A DNA stretch of 6,564 nucleotides, taken from NCBI GenBank assembly GCA_021778575.1, contig JAJYCH010000286.1, positions 1-6,564 on the forward strand, given 5' to 3'. Both the position numbers and the translations under genes were made by a program. This DNA comes from Planctomycetota bacterium (GTDB lineage: Bacteria > Planctomycetota > Planctomycetia > Isosphaerales > Isosphaeraceae). This document shows, in pieces, positions 1 through 6,145 of the stretch (positions are counted from its first letter, which is position 1; each line of letters begins with the position of its first letter). Below the pieces are notes generated by a model. That model worked only from the letters and a program-made list of their open reading frames with translations, ran no database searches and was not told where the DNA came from.

Positions 1-489
1 GCCGATCTCGTCACGGACGGCCCGAGCTTCGTCGAGCGAGTGGGCGAGAAAGCTCCGGGCGCTTTCCAGGCCGATCTCTTCCATGGCGGTCTTGAACAGG
101 GCGCGGTCCTCGGCCATCCGGATCGCCGAGGCGGTCGCTCCGATCAGCCGACAGCCGTATTTTTCAAGAACCCCACTCTCGGCCAGGGCCAGACCGACGT
201 TCAGACCCGTCTGCCCGCCGAGGGTTGGCAAGAGGGCGTCGGGGCGCTCGGCGGCGATGATCAGCTCGACCATGCTCGGGGTGATCGGCTCGATGTAGGT
301 CCGGTCGGCCATCTCGGGGTCGGTCATGATCGTCGCGGGATTCGAGTTGACCAGGATGACCTCGTAACCCTCCTCGCGCAGGGCCTTGCACGCCTGGGTG
401 CCCGAATAATCGAACTCACACGCCTGGCCGATGACAATCGGGCCGGCGCCAATGATCAGGATCTTGTGGATATCGGTACGCTTGGGCAC
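1..489 (-). CDS. carB: Carbamoyl-phosphate synthase large subunit, N-terminal part (runs off left edge)
   Basis: This is the large subunit of carbamoyl-phosphate synthase. The enzyme makes carbamoyl phosphate from bicarbonate, ammonia (channelled from glutamine by the CarA subunit) and two ATP, in the cytoplasm, for arginine and pyrimidine synthesis. Reading leftward from a GTG at 489..487, the protein begins [20 protein letters not shown], almost the same as the E. coli CarB start. The hallmark segments [40 protein letters not shown] and [11 protein letters not shown] follow, then [16 protein letters not shown]. This is the pre-ATP-grasp domain and the beginning of the first ATP-grasp domain. 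Only 163 codons of a protein usually about 1,070 residues long are present, and the frame is open to base 1. GTG is chosen because the protein then aligns at MPKRTD and a purine-rich AGAGAG (498..503) lies 8 nt upstream. No frameshift is visible. The identity is secure; only the exact start is slightly open. Confidence 0.96.
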   Translation of the reverse strand, partial: MPKRTDIHKILIIGAGPIVIGQACEFDYSGTQACKALREEGYEVILVNSNPATIMTDPEMADRTYIEPITPSMVELIIAAERPDALLPTLGGQTGLNVGLALAESGVLEKYGCRLIGATASAIRMAEDRALFKTAMEEIGLESARSFLAHSLDEARAVRDEIG

Positions 490-510
490 GGGCGTTTCTC
501 TCTGACTTCC

Positions 511-582
511 TCGCTCGAGCGATCGATCGACTGGCGCGCATGGCGAGCCGCGCACTTCCCCCGATCGAGGCGGACCGGGAAG
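511..582 (-). repeat. Cluster of inverted repeats in the presumed carB 5' leader
   Basis: Three adjacent dyads lie just upstream of the carB Shine-Dalgarno sequence. On the minus strand, CTTCCC (582..577) pairs with GGGAAG (560..555); a shifted register, CCCGGUC with GAUCGGG, gives a 7-bp stem with one G-U pair and a 6-nt loop. GCGCG (553..549) pairs with CGCGC (538..534). TCGCTCGAGCGA (522..511) is a perfect 12-bp palindrome and overlaps a second one, CGATCGATCG (529..520). If transcription starts near 601, all would be in the mRNA leader. No poly-U tract follows any stem, so a classical attenuator is not indicated. Function is unknown; GC-rich DNA forms such dyads easily by chance. Confidence 0.35.
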
Positions 583-607
583 GTGGCGCGGCCCGGAAAA
601 TTACACG

Positions 608-637
608 ATCCTAGCAAAAAATTCCCACCGGCAACAA
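608..637 (-). promoter_or_regulatory. Candidate sigma70-type promoter for carB
   Basis: The 183-nt spacer between the membrane gene and carB contains an AT-rich patch that stands out in GC-rich DNA. On the minus strand it reads TTGTTG (637..632), 18 nt, TAGGAT (613..608), a partial match to -35 and -10 boxes. TGTAAT just downstream is an alternative -10 but has no good -35. A run of six T (621..616) sits between the boxes. The run has no strong stem before it, so I do not call it a terminator of the upstream gene. This is a by-eye match only. Confidence 0.2.
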
Positions 638-672
638 GTCCGCTCCGACGATCCCGCCACTGCCACTGGGGC

Positions 673-2763
673 TCATCCGCCAATGTGAAGTTCAAGCGGG
701 CGCGAGCGGCGGAGCAGGAGCCACTGAGATTGTTCGAGAATCGCCTCGCGACCGAGCGCCTCGAAGACCCGTCGGGCTCCGGGGATGTCGCGCTCGCGGA
801 GTCGTTGCCGGAGTTCGTGGTCGCCGTAACGGAAGACGATCAACATTCGCTCGTACTGCTTTTCCAGATCCTCATACGCCTGGCGCTCACAGTAGGCGAT
901 GAAAAGCCCTCCCACTATGAACAAAATACCAGTCGCGATCAAGAAGTACCGGCCCGGCTCATCCGAAGCCAGGCCGATCGGATGAAGCCGTTCGCGCACC
1001 GGCTCCAGGAGGCCAAGGATCAAGATCACGATCAGACAGACCCAGCTCAGAATCGCCAGCTTGACGCCACGCTGCCGCCATTTCGCGGCTTCGGATTTCA
1101 GGTCGTGATGGCGCTTCTTGAACTGGGGGATCTGGCCGGTTTCGGAGTGGAGAAGCCACTCGCGGCGGACCCGATGGAGCAGCAGGAGCTGCCGTTTCGG
1201 ATCAGCGATCCGATCGAACTGGTCGATCCAGGTGATCGGCGGCGGGCAGGCGTGCAAGAGCGCCTGACGAATCCAGCTCACCTCGCCTCGGAGCTGACTC
1301 ATGTAGCTGTCGGCCACCGATTTCGAGACGCCGGTCATCGACCAGGTCCGCCGGACCCGCAAGGCTTCCGCCAGAGCCCGACTATCAAGCCGGCGCTGCT
1401 CGGTCCGCTTCCACCAGAAGATCGCCACCAGGCCCATTGCGGCACCGAAAAGGAGCATCGACGCCAGCAGCCAGAGCGGCTGATGAATCGGTTCGGACTT
1501 GCCCTGCGGGGTCTCAATGATTCGATAAAAATGAGCGTACATATGAAACGTGTAAGCACTGAATCCCAGCAACCCGAACACCGTGACGATCGCCCCGTCA
1601 AGCCAAGGCTGTAATCGGTTCGAGACGACATCGGCCGCTTCATGGAGGCGAGACAGGCGAAGCAGCCACGAATTATGTGTTGGGTCGAAATGGTGAACTG
1701 TCAGAATCGCTTGCTTCTTCCGCAGACATTTGAGAACGTCGGCGATGACCTTCGGTTTCTCGAGATCCTTGTTAAAGTCGTCGATCGTGGTCCCCAGGTC
1801 GCGGAACTGAAAAACCTCGGCCGCGATCTGGTCGTTCATGTTCCGGACGTCGTGACGCGCGTGGACGCCCAGCGAGGCCTTGACGAGAGTCGAGAATCGT
1901 TTCCAGCCATTGAGCCGGCGCGGGACCGGATGTTGGTCGTCGGGAACGACCAGGATCTCGTCGCGGTCATTCGGCACCAGAACGCGGATCTGACCGGCAG
2001 GACGCTTCGAGGTTCCAGAAGGCGACCTGTCATTCTGGCGCGGGGTGTGGACGACGAAGACCAGCCCTCGTTCGCCGCGAAAGCCGAGCGGTTCCGTCTC
2101 TCGCCAGGGGAAATGTTCGGGGGGCTCGCCGATCAACTTGAAGTTGACGTGCTCCTCGGTCCCCGATGGCCCGTGAGGAGGCGAGCCATCCGGGCCGTCC
2201 CACAAGGCGACCATCGCATGGCAACGCCGGGCCAGATAAGCGCCTGCGTTGGCATAACAGCGATGCCGGAGCGTCTTCTCGGGACCATCCGCTTTTATCG
2301 TCGCCACGGCGGCCCAGTCGACATTCGGCGGGACCAGCCCCGGAGCGAGCGGGACGACGAACGACTCGACCCTCGGCGAATTAAGGATCGTCCAGAAGTT
2401 GGCCCGAGCCGCCTCATTATTACCAAACGAAGTACTGTTCGCATAATGATTTGGCTCAAGCGGTAACGGCACCCGCACAAACGCCCCGACACTGGGGTCG
2501 AGAGCCGCCTCGGCCGCGATCTGGTCCGCACCCTCGGCCAGCGACGACAGAACAACCAGCGGCGTGTGGGGAAAAGCGGCCTGAAACTGGCGGAACAAGG
2601 TGATCAAGGTCTGCTTCAGCGTCTCGCGATCCGTATCGCGGACGTCGCGATGTCCCACCACCCCCAGCACAAACGGCACGACGGGCATTCCATTGGCCCG
2701 GGTGAAGCCGTCGGGACCAGGCTCCGGCTTCGGCTTGGCCTGCCAGGGAAAGCGAAATGCCAT
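673..2763 (-). CDS. SLOG-domain protein with two transmembrane helix pairs (SLATT-like), putative nucleotide-sensing membrane effector
   Basis: A 696-aa protein with no certain function. Residues about 28-245 look like a SLOG-type Rossmann fold: VLGVVGHRDV (32-41), LSSLAEGADQIA (72-83), VPLPLEPNHYAN (98-109), an acidic strand end in MVALWDG (184-190), and a GPSGTEE loop (198-204) resembling the Gly-Thr-Glu phosphate loop of LOG/DprA relatives. A linker of about 115 residues (roughly 246-361) contains IDDFNKDL (327-334). The C-terminal half is helical, with predicted membrane segments near 388-409, 430-451, 566-586 and 605-624. Each pair is followed by a charged helix (RALAEALRVRRTW, 462-474; ERQAYEDLEKQYERM, 626-640). 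The tail GREAILEQSQWLLLRRSRPLE (671-691) fits my memory of a widespread uncharacterised bacterial family. Known SLOG-SLATT proteins are proposed to sense nucleotide-derived signals and act at the membrane; applying that here is inference. The ATG start is supported by GAGG (2772..2775) at 8-nt spacing. No frameshift is seen. carB follows on the same strand after 183 nt, with no pathway link evident. Confidence 0.8.
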   Translation of the reverse strand: MAFRFPWQAKPKPEPGPDGFTRANGMPVVPFVLGVVGHRDVRDTDRETLKQTLITLFRQFQAAFPHTPLVVLSSLAEGADQIAAEAALDPSVGAFVRVPLPLEPNHYANSTSFGNNEAARANFWTILNSPRVESFVVPLAPGLVPPNVDWAAVATIKADGPEKTLRHRCYANAGAYLARRCHAMVALWDGPDGSPPHGPSGTEEHVNFKLIGEPPEHFPWRETEPLGFRGERGLVFVVHTPRQNDRSPSGTSKRPAGQIRVLVPNDRDEILVVPDDQHPVPRRLNGWKRFSTLVKASLGVHARHDVRNMNDQIAAEVFQFRDLGTTIDDFNKDLEKPKVIADVLKCLRKKQAILTVHHFDPTHNSWLLRLSRLHEAADVVSNRLQPWLDGAIVTVFGLLGFSAYTFHMYAHFYRIIETPQGKSEPIHQPLWLLASMLLFGAAMGLVAIFWWKRTEQRRLDSRALAEALRVRRTWSMTGVSKSVADSYMSQLRGEVSWIRQALLHACPPPITWIDQFDRIADPKRQLLLLHRVRREWLLHSETGQIPQFKKRHHDLKSEAAKWRQRGVKLAILSWVCLIVILILGLLEPVRERLHPIGLASDEPGRYFLIATGILFIVGGLFIAYCERQAYEDLEKQYERMLIVFRYGDHELRQRLRERDIPGARRVFEALGREAILEQSQWLLLRRSRPLELHIGG

Positions 2764-3122
2764 CGGTTGGACCTCGACGAAGCGAGAGGGGGGAAAAAGC
2801 GGCTCTCCAGACCATCAAACCGTTCGGCCGCCTCGGAATTGTTCCCTCTGGTCCACCAGGAACTGGTCGGCGACTTTCGGGCGAACGAGATCATCGCCGA
2901 CGCGCACGAAGATTTCCAGCGCTCCGGCCGCTCGCGACTTCATTTTGACGGTGATCCGTCGGCCTGCCTCGGCAGATCACCTCGCCTGGAATCTCACGGG
3001 ACGTCTCACCCGACCTCGCGCTCCCGAGCCGTCCCGCCTCGAAAATTGTCTGCTGGCGTGATCCGGCCCGGTCGACTACTCTGAAAGGGTTGGTTCCCAC
3101 AAAAGTTCAACCGGGAGGTCGG
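2764..3122. other. Divergent intergenic region without a convincing gene
   Basis: About 360 nt separate the start of the leftward membrane gene from the first rightward start codon, so promoters for both directions should lie here. I find no convincing -35/-10 pair for either. The region contains GAGG for the left gene (2772..2775), GGAA-TTG-TTCC (2836..2846), a 7+7 dyad at 2950..2981, a GTGATCCG octamer at 2951 and again at 3058, and GGGAGG for the right leader ORF (3113..3118). The longest plausible unassigned ORF has 42 codons (2815..2943, minus) and no ribosome binding site. Confidence 0.6.
2950..2981. repeat. Operator-like dyad GGTGATC-N18-GATCACC
   Basis: GGTGATC (2950..2956) and GATCACC (2975..2981) are perfect inverted copies, 18 nt apart. 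The spacer holds a smaller palindrome, TGCC-TC-GGCA (2965..2974). The octamer GTGATCCG within the left arm recurs at 3058..3065, nearer the rightward operon. Half-sites spaced about 2.5 helical turns apart could bind a dimeric regulator, or the stretch could fold in RNA. No regulator gene is in view and function is not shown. Confidence 0.3.
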
Positions 3123-3161
3123 ATGCTGGGCTTGACCCCTCGATTCCGGTGGTTTTCATGA
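3123..3161 (+). CDS. Putative 12-residue leader peptide coupled to the cytochrome gene
   Basis: A 12-codon ORF, MLGLTPRFRWFS followed by TGA, lies directly before the cytochrome gene. It has the best Shine-Dalgarno sequence in the area, GGGAGG (3113..3118), 4 nt before its ATG. Its stop codon overlaps the downstream start in ATGA (3158..3161), a standard arrangement for translational coupling by ribosome re-initiation. The downstream ATG has only a weak GGTGG nearby, so delivery of ribosomes from this mini-ORF is plausible. The peptide has no run of one amino acid that would suggest classical attenuation. The stop and overlap are read directly; translation is inferred. Alternatively, the GGGAGG is fortuitous and the main start is used directly. 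Confidence 0.4.
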   Translation: MLGLTPRFRWFS

Positions 3162-6145
3162 GGTCGCTGGCTGGTCTGGCTCTGCTGGCCGGTGGGTTGG
3201 CGGGGATCTCGACCGCCTGGGCCGACGATGGCGCGGCCTTTGATCTGTCGGTCGCTCCGATCCTGGTCAGGCGCTGTCTTGACTGCCATTCCGGGGCCGA
3301 TCCGAAGGGGAAGCTCGATCTCTCGCGCCGGGCGACAGCGTTCGAGGGCGGGGAAGGGGGCTCGGCGATTGTTCCGGGCAAGCCGGCCGAAAGCTTGCTC
3401 TGGGAGCAGGTCGAGTCGGGCGCGATGCCGCCCAAGGCCGAGCTTGCCGCCGACGAAAAAGCGGCGTTGCGCGACTGGATCAGCTCGGGAGCCCGCTGGG
3501 GGACCGACCCGATCGACCCTTATCAGGCCACCACGAAGCGCCGGGCCGGTCGCGACTGGTGGTCGCTCCAGCCGATCCACAAGCCCGAACCACCAGCGGT
3601 CACTCAACGCGACTGGTCGCGGTCGCCGCTCGACCGGTTCGTGCTCGCGAAGCTCGAACAGGCGGGGCTCAAACCTCGGGCCGAGGCGGATCGCCGGACC
3701 TTGATCCGCCGACTCCGGTTCGACCTGACGGGACTCCCGCCGACTCCGGAAGAGGTCGAGACGTTCGTCAACGACACCGCTCCGGAGGCCTATGATCGGC
3801 TGGTCGACCGACTGCTCGCCTCGCCCGATTACGGCGTCCGCTGGGCCCGGCTCTGGCTCGACCTGGCGCGGTTCGGCGAGAGCAACGGGTTTGAATATGA
3901 TGAATTCCGCCCCGGAGCCTATCGCTACCGCGACTGGGTGGTCGACGCGCTCAATCGCGACCTCCCTTACGACGAATTCGCCCGGCTCCAGCTTGCCGGC
4001 GACGTCCTTCGTCCCGACGATCCGTCGGCGATCGAGGCGACCGGTTTCCTCGTCGCCGGGTCGTTCGACACGGTTGGTCAGAACCAGATCAGCCAGGTGA
4101 TGAAGGCGGTTGTCCGGGGGGATGAGCTTGAAGATATGATCGGCGCGGTCGGCCAGACCTTCCTCGGCCTGACGGTCAACTGCGCCCGGTGTCACGACCA
4201 CAAGTTCGACCCGATCCGCCAGGCGGAATATTACCAGTTCGCCTCGGCTCTCGACGGGGTCCGCCAGGGAGAGCGGGACCTGTCGAGCCTCGATCCCGAG
4301 ACGGTCGCCACCCAGCGCGAGATCGAAGAACTCGCCGCGAAGATCCGGTCGATCGAGGCCCCGGTCCGCGACCAGATCCTCGCCCAGCGCCGCCAGAAAC
4401 CCCAGCCCGCACCGAAGCCGATGGCCGCCTGGGACTTCGATCGCGGACTCGACGACTCGGTGGGCTCGCTCAAGGTCGTTCTCCGAGGGGGCGCGACGAT
4501 CGGGCCGGAGGGGCTGCGAGTCGACGGCAAGTCGGGCTTCGCCGAGACGCCGAACCTGCCGGTGATGCTCAAGGCGAAGACGCTCGAAGCCTGGGTAAAG
4601 CTCGACAACCTCGACCAGCGGGGAGGGGGCGTCGTGAGCCTCCAGGCCCTCGACGGGTCGGCGTTCGACGCGATTGTCTTCGGCGAGCAAGAACCCGGGC
4701 GGTGGATGGCCGGCAGCGAGGGGTTCGTCCGGACCGAGTCGGCGGCAGGCCCGACCGAGCTCGATGCCAGGCAACGCCCGGTCCACGTCGCCATCACTTA
4801 TGCCACCGACGGCACGATTCGACTCTTTCGCGAGGGTCAGCCGTATGGCAGCAAGGCGTACCTTTCCAGCGGCCCGTTGAGCTTGCCGACCGCTCAGATT
4901 GTCTTCGGGCTCCGGCACTCGCCGACCGGCGGCAACAAGATGCTGGCGGGCACGATCGTCCGGGCCAGGCTCTACGACAGGGCTCTGGAAGCGGCCGAAG
5001 TCGCGGCGTCGGCGGGGTCGTCGAGCCTGGACGTCCTTCCTCGGGAGATCGCCGAGGCATTACCGGTGGAAGGTCGCGACGAGCTGAACCGGCTTCGGGT
5101 CGAGGTCGACCAGCTTCGGGCCAAAATCAAAACGAAGCCACGCAAGGCCTACGCGGTCTTGCCTCGCGAACCCGGCGTGACGAAGATCCAGCTTCGAGGG
5201 AACCCGGGCCAGCCCGGCGATGTCGTCTCGGCCGGTGGGATCGCCAGTCTGGCCTCGACCGTCGCCAATTTCGGCCTCGCGCCTGACGCTCCCGAAGCCG
5301 AGCGCCGGCGACGTCTGGCCCTCTGGATCACCGAGCCCAGGAATCCATTGTTCGCCCGGGTGATCGTCAACCGGCTCTGGCAGGCCCATTTCGGCTCGGG
5401 GCTGGTCGAGACGCCGAGCGACCTGGGTTTCAGCGGCGGTTTGCCGTCGAACCCGGAGTTGCTCGACTGGCTGGCCTCGGAACTGGTCGCCCGGGGGTGG
5501 AGTCTGAAAGCGCTCCATCGCCTGATCGTGACCTCGGCCGCTTATCGCCAGAATTCGACGATCGACCCGACGGGGATGGCCCAGGATGCGTCGGACCGGC
5601 TGCTCTGGCGGAAGGCTCCGATGAGGCTCGAAGCCGAGATGGTTCGCGACGCCATGCTGGCCAGTTCGGGCCGCTTGAACCGCGACCTGGGCGGTCCGAG
5701 CTTCGTCGATCTGCGCGTCAATCATGAGCGCGGAACCAACATCGTGACGTATACCGAGGTCGATCCGTCGCAGCCCGGCCTGGACCGACGGACCCTGTAC
5801 CGGGCCTGGATTCGTGGATCTCGGAGCGGTTTGCTCGACGCGTTCGACTGTCCCGACCCGTCGACGACCACCCCTCGGCGGGCTGTCACGACGACGCCGA
5901 TTCAGGCACTGGCCTTGATGAACAATTCGCTGGTGCTTTATCTGTCCGACGTCTTCGCCGAGCGGCTCGCTCGCGAGTCGGGCGGTGATGTCGGACGCCA
6001 GGTCGACCGGGCCTATCACCTGGCCTTCGGCCGATCGCCCGACGTTGCCGAACGGCAAGAAGCGGTCAAACTGGTCGAGAAGTTCGGCGCGTCGACTCTG
6101 GCTCGGGTCCTCTTCAACAGCAACGAGTTCCTCTATGTGGACTGA
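3158..6145 (+). CDS. Exported di-haem PSCyt1-PSCyt2-LamG-PSD1 protein (DUF1549/DUF1553)
   Basis: A 995-aa planctomycete cytochrome-type protein. A Sec signal peptide (1-22) ends AWA before DDG. PSCyt1 follows, with haem site CLDCH (40-44) and the typical GAMPPKAEL stretch (88-96). PSCyt2/DUF1549 spans about 154-367: SPLDRFVLAKLEQAGLKP, LRFDLTGLPPTPEE, RWARLWLDLARFGESNG, and a second CxxCH in NCARCHDHKFDP (341-352). A short helix (387-407) leads into a LamG/concanavalin-like beta domain at about 421-617 (AAWDF, LEAWVKL, HVAITYATDGTIRLFREG, IVRARLYDRAL), then a coiled stretch (640-658). PSD1/DUF1553 fills about 720-995 (NPLFARVIVNRLWQAHFGSG, SNPELLDWLASELV, LIVTSAAYRQNS, NNSLVL, ending FNSNEFLYVD). 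Two haems and surface carbohydrate binding are likely; the substrate is unknown. ATG 3158 is preferred over GTG 3149: it gives a clean signal peptide and ATGA coupling to the leader ORF. The stop lies 11 nt inside the next gene. Confidence 0.93.
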   Translation: MRSLAGLALLAGGLAGISTAWADDGAAFDLSVAPILVRRCLDCHSGADPKGKLDLSRRATAFEGGEGGSAIVPGKPAESLLWEQVESGAMPPKAELAADEKAALRDWISSGARWGTDPIDPYQATTKRRAGRDWWSLQPIHKPEPPAVTQRDWSRSPLDRFVLAKLEQAGLKPRAEADRRTLIRRLRFDLTGLPPTPEEVETFVNDTAPEAYDRLVDRLLASPDYGVRWARLWLDLARFGESNGFEYDEFRPGAYRYRDWVVDALNRDLPYDEFARLQLAGDVLRPDDPSAIEATGFLVAGSFDTVGQNQISQVMKAVVRGDELEDMIGAVGQTFLGLTVNCARCHDHKFDPIRQAEYYQFASALDGVRQGERDLSSLDPETVATQREIEELAAKIRSIEAPVRDQILAQRRQKPQPAPKPMAAWDFDRGLDDSVGSLKVVLRGGATIGPEGLRVDGKSGFAETPNLPVMLKAKTLEAWVKLDNLDQRGGGVVSLQALDGSAFDAIVFGEQEPGRWMAGSEGFVRTESAAGPTELDARQRPVHVAITYATDGTIRLFREGQPYGSKAYLSSGPLSLPTAQIVFGLRHSPTGGNKMLAGTIVRARLYDRALEAAEVAASAGSSSLDVLPREIAEALPVEGRDELNRLRVEVDQLRAKIKTKPRKAYAVLPREPGVTKIQLRGNPGQPGDVVSAGGIASLASTVANFGLAPDAPEAERRRRLALWITEPRNPLFARVIVNRLWQAHFGSGLVETPSDLGFSGGLPSNPELLDWLASELVARGWSLKALHRLIVTSAAYRQNSTIDPTGMAQDASDRLLWRKAPMRLEAEMVRDAMLASSGRLNRDLGGPSFVDLRVNHERGTNIVTYTEVDPSQPGLDRRTLYRAWIRGSRSGLLDAFDCPDPSTTTPRRAVTTTPIQALALMNNSLVLYLSDVFAERLARESGGDVGRQVDRAYHLAFGRSPDVAERQEAVKLVEKFGASTLARVLFNSNEFLYVD

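Noticed and set aside
608..672. Rho-independent terminator after the membrane gene (run of six T on the minus strand)
   Set aside because: No GC-rich stem longer than about 3 bp directly precedes the T-run, so it is better explained as part of an AT-rich promoter patch.
40..1614. Long plus-strand open frame of about 524 codons opposite carB and the membrane gene
   Set aside because: It crosses the carB start, the intergenic spacer and the 3' half of the SLOG gene, has no recognisable domain, and is rich in Arg, Asp, Gly and Pro as expected of the complement of GC-rich coding DNA.
2821..2870. Plus-strand SAASELFPLVHQEL, resembling the start of planctomycete ECF sigma factors
   Set aside because: Only about 14 residues match. 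The conserved continuation of region 2 is absent and no start or ribosome site precedes it, so chance similarity is more likely than a sigma-factor remnant.
3107..4918. 603-codon minus-strand open frame opposite the cytochrome gene
   Set aside because: The plus strand encodes clear PSCyt1/PSCyt2 domains here. The antisense product is a low-complexity Arg/Glu/Pro/Gly sequence, a typical shadow in high-GC DNA.
4189..5286. 365-codon plus-strand frame within the cytochrome gene
   Set aside because: It is an out-of-frame shadow dominated by Arg, Gly and Pro. The overlapping frame carries the second haem motif and the LamG domain without interruption.
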